A stretch of 64,000 nucleotides of DNA, taken from contig NZ_JAUSVX010000006.1 in NCBI RefSeq assembly GCF_030814995.1, positions 310,001-374,000 of the forward strand. Reading direction: 5' to 3'. Within the stretch, counting starts at the first letter, position 1. Each line of letters opens with the position of its first letter. A program made the position numbers and the translations under genes. The notes beneath the pieces are model-generated. The model saw nothing but the letters and a program-made list of their open reading frames with translations, was not told the DNA's origin and did not search any database. The DNA is from Labrys wisconsinensis (GTDB lineage: Bacteria; Pseudomonadota; Alphaproteobacteria; Rhizobiales; Labraceae). Positions 23,678-31,788 of this stretch are shown piece after piece.

Positions 23678-25642
23678 TCAGCCGCCGTCGAGCGGCCGGG
23701 GCGCACCGGCCGTGCCGGGCACGGCCGAGGTCCGGTTCATCACCTCGTCGATCCGGTCGCGGCGGCGCTTGAACTGCTCGAGCGCGGCATCGGCGAGGTC
23801 CATGGTCTGCGGCAGCTTGATGCGCATGGGGTCGACGAAATTGCCGTTGATCTTCACCTCGTAATGCACGTGCGGCCCGGTGGAAAAGCCGGTCATGCCG
23901 ATATAGCCGACGATCTGGCCCATCTTGACCCGCTTGCCGACGACGATGCCGGGACCGAAGCCGCCCATGTGCGAATAGGTCGTGACATAGCCGTTGGCGT
24001 GCTGGACCTCGACATGGCGCCCGTAGCCGCCGGTGGTGGTGATCTTCACCACCATGCCGTCGCCCGTCGCACGGATCGGCGTGCCGAGCTTGTCGGCGAT
24101 GTCGACACCGGTATGCATGCGGCCGACGCCGAAGATCGGGTGCCGGCGATAGCCGAAGGGCGAGGTGATCACGCCGGCCTCGAGCGGCTTGCGCAGCAGC
24201 AGCCGGTGGATGGAGTGGCCGTCCTCGTCGAAGAAATCGCCGCTCTCCTGGCCGGCCGGCCTGTACCAGTAGCACCGCCTCAACTCGCCGCCGACGCCGA
24301 GCGCGGCATAGCGGATGCCTTCATGGCCGCTGCCCTCCTGGTAGAACAGCTCCATGGTGTCGCCGGGCCGGACCGGGGCCGAGAGATCGGTGACATCGGC
24401 GAAGGCGCGCACGAGATCCGGGATGACGGCCTCCGGCACCTGCTGCTTGAGGGCGGTCTCGTAGATCGACTGGTAGAGGCTCATGGTCGTGGCGTCGCCC
24501 GCGGCCACCGCATCGCCGCCGTCGTCGGGATTGACGCCGGGCGCCTGCACCTCGACGAAGCCGCCATCGTCGGCGAGCGCCACCGCGCCCTCGATGGCAT
24601 CGCCCGTATAGACCGCCACCCGCACGGGGCGACGCGGCTCTCCGGGGCCCGGTGCCACGATCGCGACGCGCAGCCGCTGCCCCTCCTGGAGGTTGCCGGC
24701 GTCGCCGAGGGCCGTGGCGGCGGCCTTGGCGTCGTCCGGCGAGGAGCCGAGCCGCTGCAGGATCGAGGCCAGCGTCTCCCCCGCCTTGACCGGCACGGTC
24801 GTCTCCGAGGACGAGAGGCTCTCGGCCGAAGGGGTCTTGCCGACCTGAGTGACGTTCTCGGGGGCGATGCGGATGTCGATGGTCGAGGAATCCGCCGCAT
24901 CCGGCGGTGCATAGGCGAGGCTGTCCGGCGCATCGTCCTGCTGGGCCAGGAACTGCGGCGGGAAGGCGGCGGGGCCGGCGTCGCCGTCGGCGCTCGCCGC
25001 CGCTCGCGCTCCGGCGGCGACCTGATCCGCCGTCAGGGTCGGGCCGCTGTCCGGTCCGACCGGCTCGTCGCCGATCGGGTGGGTCTTGATCGACACCTCG
25101 CCCTCGTCCGGATCCGGCGCTGGCGTCGCCGCAGCCGGCTCGGGATCGGGGTTGCGGTTGATCGAGGCGAAGGACGGCACCCGTGAAGCCTCCTCGCCGT
25201 GCTGGAGCACCAGATTGGCGATCACCCGCGAGAACGGCTCGACCTTGATGACCTCGTGGTCGCCGAGCTTGGTGGCGGTCGACAGCCGCAGCACCTGGTG
25301 GCCGCTGGCGGCGTCGTAGGTCTGCAGGAGCTTATCGCCCATGCGCGCCACATTGGCGCCGGTCGCCGCCGCGTCGATCGGCGGCGGGCTGGCGAATTGC
25401 GGCCGCGAGACCGTCGTGCCCTGGTCGCTCGTGCTGACGACGACGGCCGTCATCAGGCCCGCGCCTGTCGATCCCGCCAGGATCGTCGCCGCCAGCCAGC
25501 GCAGGTTGATCGCCCGCTTGGCCGGCGCCGAGCCCTGGCCGACATAGAGCGGGGGCTCGCTTCCCCACCGATGCGGCGGCGGCTGGAGCGAAACGCTGCC
25601 CGCATTGCCGTCGAGGCTGGAGAAGGTGTGCTGGGCGCGCAA
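23678..25642 (-). CDS. M23 family metallopeptidase with LysM-like domain
   Basis: Membrane-anchored peptidoglycan endopeptidase of about 654 residues. One transmembrane segment near residues 45-65 (LRWLAATILAGSTGAGLMTAVVV) is followed by an acidic linker, a LysM/OapA-like segment (VPVKAGETLASILQRLG, NLQEGQRLRVAI) and a C-terminal M23 domain with zinc ligands in RMHTGVDI and GPHVHYEV. It is expected to cleave cell-wall cross-links in the periplasm. The start is uncertain: the TTG at 25642, with GGAG upstream, opens RAQHTFSSLDG, as in homologues; the frame stays open further upstream without coding character. It stands alone after a long non-coding stretch. Confidence 0.82.
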   Translation of the reverse strand: MRAQHTFSSLDGNAGSVSLQPPPHRWGSEPPLYVGQGSAPAKRAINLRWLAATILAGSTGAGLMTAVVVSTSDQGTTVSRPQFASPPPIDAAATGANVARMGDKLLQTYDAASGHQVLRLSTATKLGDHEVIKVEPFSRVIANLVLQHGEEASRVPSFASINRNPDPEPAAATPAPDPDEGEVSIKTHPIGDEPVGPDSGPTLTADQVAAGARAAASADGDAGPAAFPPQFLAQQDDAPDSLAYAPPDAADSSTIDIRIAPENVTQVGKTPSAESLSSSETTVPVKAGETLASILQRLGSSPDDAKAAATALGDAGNLQEGQRLRVAIVAPGPGEPRRPVRVAVYTGDAIEGAVALADDGGFVEVQAPGVNPDDGGDAVAAGDATTMSLYQSIYETALKQQVPEAVIPDLVRAFADVTDLSAPVRPGDTMELFYQEGSGHEGIRYAALGVGGELRRCYWYRPAGQESGDFFDEDGHSIHRLLLRKPLEAGVITSPFGYRRHPIFGVGRMHTGVDIADKLGTPIRATGDGMVVKITTTGGYGRHVEVQHANGYVTTYSHMGGFGPGIVVGKRVKMGQIVGYIGMTGFSTGPHVHYEVKINGNFVDPMRIKLPQTMDLADAALEQFKRRRDRIDEVMNRTSAVPGTAGAPRPLDGG

Positions 25643-26445
25643 GACCGCTCCGACGAAGAACAGGCGGCGGACAAATGCCCACCGGTGGATGCGCCCCCAA
25701 GCGCCCACGCTGATCGCCCATCCCTGCGACGAAGATGTGGCGCAGCGCGTTTCGATAGCCGAGGAGGCCCCCCGCCGCAACAAATGTCGGGTCACATTTT
25801 GCAAGTCCGGCGGGCGGCGCCTCGCAATCCGCCGCCTAAGCCTTTGGCAGGACACCGTTTCCGGCGCTGCGCACCGCAGGCGCCGTCTCGGGCGCGTCCC
25901 GGTGGCCGGTCCCGGCCGAAATCCCTGCGCAGGCCCACGGCATGCAGCGGCGGCGATTCGTATCGGGCGCCGGGATCCGGGGAACTGCCGGTTGCATGGC
26001 GACGCAGCGTCGCCTGCGCCCCCGCCGGCCGGGGCGAGGCAAAATCCGGTCGTCGAAGCGGCGCGGCGCGGTATCGCCCGGCCATTCGTGCGGGAAGACG
26101 CGCATTCGCCGCGGCCGCGGCATCTGCAATACCAGAGCATACTGTCGAATCCGGCGCGAATGCCTGTCGAGATGGACGGTTTCGGTGGGCCTGGCTGCTC
26201 CGTTGCGCGACATTCACGCAATACCCTTACGTCAATAAGTCCGGTTGAATGCAAGCAATGCCTACAAGCTCGGCCGGAAGCACGGCGCGCCGAGGGCAAG
26301 TGTTCCCTGTGTTACACCCGCGTTACAGGTTTTGCCGGCGTGTGCCCGATCGCACAGTATGGCCAAGACGAATGGGTTATTGACGGTATATTGATGGCGT
26401 CGCGGCGCATGGCTCGCCGCTACGCTTCCCGGGGGGAGGAAGGCC
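25643..26445. other. Long intergenic region upstream of the M23 peptidase
   Basis: About 800 bases between the divergently transcribed M23 peptidase and a small gene at 26446. All open frames here are Arg/Ala-rich and have no credible ribosome binding sites or recognisable domains. The right end is less GC-rich than the rest (around 26210-26400, with GTTACACCCGCGTTACAG). I see no RNA gene or clear terminator; promoters for both flanking genes must lie here. Confidence 0.4.
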
Positions 26446-26748
26446 ATGATCGATTCAGCGTCTCTTGATGCGATCGCCGAGGATGCCGACGAGGTCGGAG
26501 AGGCTATGGCGCAGCTGCATCGCGCCTATCTCGTCTCGATCCGCCAGCATCGGGACCTTGTCGGCGACCTGCACGCCACGCTGCTGCGCCTCGAGGCTGC
26601 GCTCGACGCGGCTTCGATCGACCCGGGCGAGCGCCAGGCGCTCACCGCCGGGATCGAGAAGCATGTCGACACGGCGCGGGCCATCGTCTCTCGCATCGAC
26701 GGCGCCCTGGTTTCCGCGGCCGTCGGCCCGACCGCCGGCTTCCACTGA
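26446..26748 (+). CDS. Small hypothetical helical protein
   Basis: Protein of 100 residues preceded by a very strong GGGGGGAGGAAGG ribosome binding site, so it is probably real. It is acidic and almost fully alpha-helical by its heptad pattern (LHRAYLVSIRQHRDLVGDLHATLLRLEAALDAAS, IEKHVDTARAIVSRIDGALV). It has no membrane segment, cysteine or known motif. It is convergent with corA. I do not recognise the family. Confidence 0.6.
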   Translation: MIDSASLDAIAEDADEVGEAMAQLHRAYLVSIRQHRDLVGDLHATLLRLEAALDAASIDPGERQALTAGIEKHVDTARAIVSRIDGALVSAAVGPTAGFH

Positions 26749-26775
26749 AGCCTTGCGACGGCCGCCGCGCCGGCG

Positions 26776-27741
26776 TCAGAGCCAGCGCTTCCACTTGAAA
26801 TAGAGATAGGGCAGTGCCCCGGCGAACGCCATCACCGCCAGGGCGGCGGGATAGCCCCAGCTCCAGTCCAGCTCCGGCATGACCTTGAAGTTCATGCCGT
26901 AGATCGAGGCGACCAGCGTCGGCGGCATCAGCACCACCGACAGCACGGCGAAGATCTTGATGATGTTGTTCTGCTCGATCGACACCATGCCGACCACCGC
27001 GTCGAGCAGCAGCTGGGCCTTGCTGGTGAGATAGTCGGCGTGCAGCGCCAGCGATTCGACGTCGCGCCGCATGGTGCGCACGTCCGCCTGCAGGGTGCGC
27101 ACCGGCGCGGCGCCTTCGATGTCGGCCGTCAGGAACAGGAGCAGGCGCGCCAGCGAGACCAGGCTTTCGCGCGCCTTGGAGATCAGGTCCGCCCGGCGGC
27201 CGAGCGCGCGCATGTCCTCCTTGTAGAAGCGGGCGTGGTCGTCGCTGTCCGGCGCGAACACCGAGCGCGACAGGGCGTCGAGGTCGTCGCCCACCTTCTC
27301 CAGGATGTCGGCCAGCCGGTCGACGATCGTGTCCAGCAGCCCGCCGAGCACGGCCTCGCCGGTGGCGCCGGTCGAATCGGGCTTGGCCGCCCGGGCGCAG
27401 TAGAGCGCGAAGGGCTTGGGATCGTCGTAGCGCACGGTCACCAGCGCGTCGCCGTGCAGGATGAAGGTGACGGCCGTCACCGACGGGACGCCGGTGTCGG
27501 TCTTCATCACCAGCACGGCGGTGAGGAAGCGCGAGCCGTTCTCGACATAGAGCCGGCTCGACGGCTCGATCTCGCGCATTTCCTCGCGGGTCGGCACCTC
27601 GACGCCGATCGATGCCTCGACCAGCTTCTCCTCCTCCCGCGTCGGCGAGACCAGGTCGATCCACACGGCCCGCCGGACGGCAGCCGCGTCGTTGCCGATC
27701 GGCGTCAGCGCGCCGCCCTCGGCGCCATAGGCGGACAGCAT
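26776..27741 (-). CDS. corA: Magnesium/cobalt transporter CorA
   Basis: Inner-membrane magnesium channel of 321 residues. The cytoplasmic funnel domain fills residues 1-255; the two transmembrane helices end the protein, and the first ends in YGMNFKVMPELDW, carrying both the GMN pore motif and the MPEL loop that mark true CorA. The basic tail YFKWKRWL is usual. The ATG at 27741 is supported by length. It is divergent from the LysE-type exporter 70 bases away. It differs clearly from the CorA-superfamily protein at 11923-12954, which lacks MPEL. Confidence 0.92.
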   Translation of the reverse strand: MLSAYGAEGGALTPIGNDAAAVRRAVWIDLVSPTREEEKLVEASIGVEVPTREEMREIEPSSRLYVENGSRFLTAVLVMKTDTGVPSVTAVTFILHGDALVTVRYDDPKPFALYCARAAKPDSTGATGEAVLGGLLDTIVDRLADILEKVGDDLDALSRSVFAPDSDDHARFYKEDMRALGRRADLISKARESLVSLARLLLFLTADIEGAAPVRTLQADVRTMRRDVESLALHADYLTSKAQLLLDAVVGMVSIEQNNIIKIFAVLSVVLMPPTLVASIYGMNFKVMPELDWSWGYPAALAVMAFAGALPYLYFKWKRWL

Positions 27742-27810
27742 GTCGATCCCTGCTTGCTGTGGCGACGGGGGTCGAGTAGCACGGCCTCCCGCCTCCGTCA
27801 CTGCGTCGCC

Positions 27811-28434
27811 ATGCCCTCCATCGTCGAAGCCTTCGCCACCGGGTTCCTGGTCGGAGCCGGGCTGATCGTCGCCATCGGCGCCCAGAACGCCTTCGTGCTG
27901 CGCCAGGGGCTGCTGCGCCGCCACGTGCTGCCGGTGGTCGCCATCTGCGCCGCCGCGGATGCGGCGCTGATCGCGGCGGGCGTCGCCGGGCTCGGCAGCC
28001 TGGTGACCGCCTCGCCGCTGCTGCTGGCTCTGGCGCGCCTTGGCGGCGCGCTGTTTCTCGCCGCCTATGGGCTGATGGCGTTGCGCCGCGCCTTCCGGTC
28101 CGAGAGCCTGCGCGGGGAGGGGGAGGCGGCGCCGACTCTCGGCGCGGCGCTGGCGGCATGCCTCGCCTTCACCTTCCTCAATCCGCATGTCTATCTCGAC
28201 ACGGTGGTGCTGATCGGCGCGCTGTCCGGCCGCTTCGCCGGGACGGCGAAGCTCGCCTATGGCCTCGGCGCGGCGACCGCTTCGCTCGTCTGGTTCTCCG
28301 CCCTCGGCTTCGGCGCCCGCCTGCTGGCCCCGGTCTTCGCCCGGCCGCTCGCCTGGCGCATCCTCGACCTCGCCGTCGCCGCGATCATGCTGCTGATCGC
28401 CGCGCGCCTCGCGGCCGAGGCGATGGCCGCGTAA
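27811..28434 (+). CDS. LysE/ArgO-type amino acid exporter
   Basis: Inner-membrane exporter of 207 residues with six predicted helices. VGAGLIVAIGAQNAFVLRQGLLRRHV is the LysE/ArgO signature, and FTFLNPHVYLDTVVLIG is the conserved central segment. Members export lysine, arginine or related basic amino acids. No LysG/ArgP-type regulator is adjacent. It is followed 43 bases later by a tiny gene in the same direction. Confidence 0.88.
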   Translation: MPSIVEAFATGFLVGAGLIVAIGAQNAFVLRQGLLRRHVLPVVAICAAADAALIAAGVAGLGSLVTASPLLLALARLGGALFLAAYGLMALRRAFRSESLRGEGEAAPTLGAALAACLAFTFLNPHVYLDTVVLIGALSGRFAGTAKLAYGLGAATASLVWFSALGFGARLLAPVFARPLAWRILDLAVAAIMLLIAARLAAEAMAA

Positions 28435-28477
28435 AGCCGTTCATGGTATGATCCCACCGTTTCCGGTGGAGGTTGGC

Positions 28478-28612
28478 ATGCGCGCCTTCATGACCATCCT
28501 GTCGGGCTTCCTGGCCTGGCTGTGCAGGGCCTTCGAAGTCAGGCCCGAGACCATCGCCGACGGCCGGCGCGGCAACCTGCCGCCGCCCTCCGGCGGCATC
28601 GCCTCGTTCTAG
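28478..28612 (+). CDS. Small hypothetical protein (44 residues)
   Basis: Open frame of 44 codons starting MRAFMTILSGFLAWLCRAFEV, with GGAGG at ideal spacing (five bases) before the ATG and a TAG stop at 28610-28612. The N-terminal half is a hydrophobic amphipathic helix and the C-terminal half is Gly/Pro-rich. It follows the exporter in the same direction and may share its transcript. The strong ribosome binding site is the main evidence; there is no homology that I recognise. Confidence 0.5.
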   Translation: MRAFMTILSGFLAWLCRAFEVRPETIADGRRGNLPPPSGGIASF

Positions 28613-29001
28613 CGTCGTGCTTTGGTTCCTGACCATTGTCTCGGAAGCACAACACAACGCATTGAACCGGCCCGGAACCCTGGAGGCCGTCGCGCCTCTC
28701 GGAGAGGGGCGTCACGCTGCCGATGTCGAGGCCGGCTCGGACCCGGCCAGGCGCGCCTGCAATCGCCGTCCGGATCCGGACCGTGCCGGCCGCCGGGCGG
28801 ATCGCGGCGCAGCGGGGGCGTGACGCGGACCGGCCATATTGCGTTGAATCCATGTCACAGTTCCGCATTTTTGCCGCACTCTCATTGACTCCAGGTCCCT
28901 CGCAACCCTTGGTTAACCGTGGCTATGCACGGTGCGTTAACGGCTGCGGCCGTGGCGGAAGGCCGGCCTCCCATCTGCCGGCGTCGATTGAGAGGTTTGC
29001 A
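28613..29001. other. Intergenic region upstream of the L,D-transpeptidase
   Basis: About 390 bases with no credible gene. Close to the downstream gene it contains GGTTAACCGTG and GCGTTAACGG (about 28910-28943), two TTAAC-type boxes 23 bases apart, which are wrongly spaced for a CtrA site. The open frames on both strands are Arg/Gly-rich shadows. Confidence 0.4.
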
Positions 29002-29589
29002 ATGAACTGGCTTCGCATGGCGGTGGTGGCCGCCGCCTGTGTCACGCTCGGGGCCTGCGCCTATGACACCACGCCCGATCCGGTGCTGTCTTCTCGCGAC
29101 GCCGAGTTCATGGCGCTGATCCCCAAGGCGACGCCGGACAAGTTCTATTCGCGCTACATGGTCGACAATCCCACCGGCGAGCCGGCGGGCACCATCGTGG
29201 TCGAGACCAAGCAGCGGCTGCTCTACTTCACCATGCCCGACGGCAAGGCGATGCGTTACGGCGTGGCGCTCGGCCGCGACGGCTATGGCTGGACCGGCGA
29301 GGCGGTGGTGCACCACAAGGCGGAATGGCCGGATTGGAACCCGCCGGCCGACATGATGGCCCGCTGGCCGCAGGTGCGGCCGACCAAGGGGGGCTGGACC
29401 AATCCGCTGGGGGCCCGGGCGCTCTATCTCTACCAGGACGGCAAGGACACGATGTTCCGCATCCACGGCACCAACGAGCCGGAGAAGATCGGCCGTGGCG
29501 TGTCGTCCGGCTGCATCCGCATGCTGAACATCGACGTGATCGACCTCTACAACCGCGTGCCCGCCGGCACCCGCGTCATCGTGCGCTGA
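29002..29589 (+). CDS. L,D-transpeptidase lipoprotein (YkuD domain)
   Basis: Periplasmic cell-wall cross-linking enzyme of 195 residues. A lipoprotein signal ends in the lipobox LGAC with Cys19. The YkuD domain (about 60-195) shows IVVETKQRLLYF, catalytic-site His155 in FRIHGTNEP and Cys171 in SSGCIRM, then a C-terminal VPAGTRVIV. Such enzymes form 3-3 peptide cross-links or attach outer-membrane proteins to peptidoglycan, a widespread feature of Hyphomicrobiales. AGAGG precedes the ATG. It is monocistronic and followed by tandem repeats. Confidence 0.92.
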   Translation: MNWLRMAVVAAACVTLGACAYDTTPDPVLSSRDAEFMALIPKATPDKFYSRYMVDNPTGEPAGTIVVETKQRLLYFTMPDGKAMRYGVALGRDGYGWTGEAVVHHKAEWPDWNPPADMMARWPQVRPTKGGWTNPLGARALYLYQDGKDTMFRIHGTNEPEKIGRGVSSGCIRMLNIDVIDLYNRVPAGTRVIVR

Positions 29590-29755
29590 CCGCAGGGCGT
29601 TTCACGCGGCACGACGGCCGGCCTTCCCGGTCCGGGGCGGGCATGCCCGGCGCCCGGGGGGGCATTCAGCACAGGCGGCGCGGTCCTCGCGGCTGCGTCG
29701 GCACGGTCAGGACGGCCGTCGCGGCCGTTCAGGCAGCGTCATCACCAAGGCTCGC

Positions 29756-29843
29756 GCCGCCCTTCGGGCTGCGCGATCGTCACGGATGACGCCGCCCTTC
29801 GGGCTGCGCGATCGTCACAGATGACGCTGCCCTTCGGGCTGCG
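29756..29843. repeat. Tandem 35-bp repeats (about 2.5 copies)
   Basis: Two adjacent 35-base units (29756-29790 and 29791-29825) differ at one position; a third partial unit (29826-29843) has one further change. Each unit opens with GCCGCCCTTCGGGCTGCG, where GCCC-TTC-GGGC is a small hairpin, followed by CGATCGTCAC. No spacer pattern or leader is present, so it is not a CRISPR array. It lies between the L,D-transpeptidase and the convergent small gene and might form clustered hairpins in RNA. Confidence 0.85.
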
Positions 29844-29869
29844 TCGGGGAGCGGCCGGAGCCTTCTGCC

Positions 29870-30055
29870 TCACGACTGGGCGTCGATCTGCGTCCAGTGC
29901 GGGGTCTCCGCGCTCATCTGGCGCGGCTCCTTGCTCTTGTCCTTGACGCTCACCGCGGCTGCCACTGCCGCCAGGCCGATTTTTCTGTAACGATCCTCCA
30001 GTTTCTCGCGCGGCGGCGCCGGCGGCGGCTGGAGACGCGATCTGTCCTCATCCAT
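29870..30055 (-). CDS. Small paralogous protein 1 (LExxYRxIG motif)
   Basis: Protein of 61 residues. Its centre, REKLEDRYRKIGLAAVAAAV, matches REQLERLYREIGIPAVAAAA in the protein at 31256-31453, so the two are paralogues sharing a motif of the form RE-LE--YR-IG--AVAAA. The N-terminus is Pro-rich and acidic, and the tail is polar; no membrane segment is evident. The ATG at 30055 is used because both relatives then have similar lengths. Upstream lies a concentric palindrome. No known family is recognised. Confidence 0.65.
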   Translation of the reverse strand: MDEDRSRLQPPPAPPREKLEDRYRKIGLAAVAAAVSVKDKSKEPRQMSAETPHWTQIDAQS

Positions 30056-30077
30056 CGAACTGGTATCCTCAAGTCTT

Positions 30078-30124
30078 GTTCTTGTCGCTGCATTGCACAA
30101 CATTTGTGCACTGGTGGCAAGAAC
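30078..30124 (-). promoter_or_regulatory. Concentric palindrome upstream of small paralogue 1
   Basis: Outer arms GTTCTTG (30078-30084) and CAAGAAC (30118-30124) surround inner arms TGCACAA (30094-30100) and TTGTGCA (30104-30110); the two dyads are centred within one base of each other. It ends 23 bases before the start codon of the gene it would control. The inner part recurs at 20158-20176. It could be an operator for a dimeric or tetrameric repressor, or an mRNA hairpin. Confidence 0.5.
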
Positions 30125-30187
30125 TTAGGCATAATTCTACATGGAAATCGGCGTTTTATGTGACGCAAATGCGACAATTACGCATCC

Positions 30188-31084
30188 TCACGCGACGGCA
30201 GGCGCGCCGCCGAGCCGGACCAGGGTGATCTCCGGCGGGACGCCGAAGCGCATCGGCAGGATGCTCATGCCGAGCCCGGCCGAGACCACGAGGTCGCGGT
30301 CACCTTCCCGATAATGACCATGCACATAGGCGCGCTGGCCGGGGAGGGAGGGCCGGACCAGCGGTCCGACCACCGGCAGCCGCACCTGGCCGCCATGGGT
30401 ATGGCCGGACAGGGTGAGCGCGATGCGCGATGGCACGCGCGGGAAGACGAACGGCTCGTGCGCCAGCAGGATCGCCGGGGCGCCGTCGCCGATCTGGGCC
30501 AGCGTTGCCGGCAGGTCGTCGGCACCGAGCCAGCGCCCGCGCACCCGGCGCACGCATTGGTCGCCGAGGCCGAGCAGCCAGAACGGCCGGCCGTCCTTGG
30601 CGAGGCGCGCCGCCCGGTTCTCCAGCAGCGGTATGCCGTTGGCGGCGAAGGCGGCGCGCACGTCGCGGGCGCCATGCGCCCACATGTCGTGGTTGCCGAG
30701 CACGGCATGGACCCCGAGCGGCGCCTTGAGCGTGGCGAGGGCGGCGGCGCAGTCGCTCATGGCGACCTTGCGCGTGATGCCGCCGAGGCTTTCCAGGCCG
30801 GTCTCGTAGTCGCCGGCCAGCAGCACCAGGTCGGCACCGAGCGTGTTGGTGAAGGCGGCGATCGCGGCGATGCGCTCGGCGCTCATCCACGGCTCGATCG
30901 CATGCACGTCGGCGACGATGGCGATGCTGAGGGGCAGGTCGGCCGGCCAGGCCCTCGGCGCGATGGCGTGGTCGGCGACGGTCAGCCGCAGGATCGGCTC
31001 GACGCCGAAGGCATAGCCGCCGAGCCCGAGGCCAGCGCCTGCCGCAGCGCCGGCGCCGATCAGGAATTGACGGCGGGTGAGCAT
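30188..31084 (-). CDS. Tat-exported metallophosphoesterase
   Basis: Calcineurin-like phosphoesterase of 298 residues. The N-terminus TRRQFLIGAGAAAGAGLGLGG has the twin-arginine motif followed by a hydrophobic stretch, so export as a folded metalloprotein is likely. The metal-binding motifs are in order: DVH (about residue 60), GDYE, GNHD, H in AHEPF, and GHTHGGQ. This is the YaeI/YkoQ type, some of which act on UDP-diacylglucosamine or other phospholipid substrates. It lies between two paralogous small genes, all on the minus strand. Confidence 0.88.
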   Translation of the reverse strand: MLTRRQFLIGAGAAAGAGLGLGGYAFGVEPILRLTVADHAIAPRAWPADLPLSIAIVADVHAIEPWMSAERIAAIAAFTNTLGADLVLLAGDYETGLESLGGITRKVAMSDCAAALATLKAPLGVHAVLGNHDMWAHGARDVRAAFAANGIPLLENRAARLAKDGRPFWLLGLGDQCVRRVRGRWLGADDLPATLAQIGDGAPAILLAHEPFVFPRVPSRIALTLSGHTHGGQVRLPVVGPLVRPSLPGQRAYVHGHYREGDRDLVVSAGLGMSILPMRFGVPPEITLVRLGGAPAVA

Positions 31085-31255
31085 TCCAGGCCGGTCTCCG
31101 CAGTGGGTGGCCGCAGGCACCGGCGGCACGTTTCAGTCGGCTTCCCCCGCGGGCGCAGCGCCCTGCTGCTCTGCCTGCGGGAAGCGTCCCGGCTCGATCC
31201 GGGACGGCTGCGGCTCGAAGCCCTGTCTCGGCGACGGGGCCCGGCAGGTGCCCTG

Positions 31256-31453
31256 TCAGGCGGCCTGGCTGTCGTCGCGAAGGCAGAAGGGCAGCTCGTG
31301 CCGGGGCTTCTCCACCGTCTTCTCCTTGCGGGCGACCTGCGCTGCCGCCGCGGCGACGGCGGGGATGCCGATCTCGCGATAGAGGCGCTCCAGCTGCTCG
31401 CGGGCGCCGGAGCGCTGGTGGGAGGGGGTACGCGGGTTGTGATACTCGGACAT
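31256..31453 (-). CDS. Small paralogous protein 2 (LExxYRxIG motif)
   Basis: Protein of 65 residues with GGAG seven bases before the ATG. The core REQLERLYREIGIPAVAAAAAQVARKEK is the counterpart of the core in the protein at 29870-30055. The N-terminus (SEYHNPRTPS) is polar and the tail contains PRHELPFCLRDD. There is no membrane segment or known domain. It lies 171 bases upstream of the metallophosphoesterase, same strand, so the three genes may be expressed together. Function unknown. Confidence 0.65.
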   Translation of the reverse strand: MSEYHNPRTPSHQRSGAREQLERLYREIGIPAVAAAAAQVARKEKTVEKPRHELPFCLRDDSQAA

Positions 31454-31788
31454 TGTCTACTCCATGACGCAGGGCCTCTGCAGGCATCGGCCCCGGCGCT
31501 TTGTTCGCCGCCAATTGCAGCATCGAAAAGGCGGACTTGTGAAATGGCGGCGGCGATCGAAATACGCCGCCGGACTGTGGCAAAGTTAGCGAAAGCCTGA
31601 TGAATGTCGGATTAACCGCCCCTTCATGTCAGCCCATATTGGGACGGATACCGCCGGGCGATCGGCAAGGACTGTGCCATGCGGCACAGACATGCCGGCC
31701 CGAGGCGGCAGGGCCGGCGCGGCGTGCGGAGCATCTGGGCCTTTCCATGCCGGCTGCGGGCGGCCATCATGGCGAGGGAGGTTCCACC
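31454..31788. other. Intergenic region upstream of the ZIP-like transporter
   Basis: Divergent region of about 335 bases between small paralogue 2 and the ZIP-like gene. It contains a CtrA-like arrangement TTAA-N7-TTCA at 31612-31626 with one mismatch in the second box. Open frames here are Arg/Ala-rich and lack ribosome binding sites. No other element was recognised. Confidence 0.4.

Noticed and set aside
25643-26445. Additional protein-coding gene in the long intergenic region
   Set aside because: All candidate frames are Arg/Ala-rich, overlap each other on both strands and lack start signals.
26262-26447. Small minus-strand gene before 26446
   Set aside because: No ribosome binding site and no similarity; it overlaps the promoter region of the next gene.
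28910-28943. CtrA box upstream of the L,D-transpeptidase
   Set aside because: Two TTAAC boxes are present, but the spacing is far from seven bases.
29756-29843. CRISPR array
   Set aside because: The 35-base units abut directly without unique spacers, only 2.5 copies exist and no cas gene is present.
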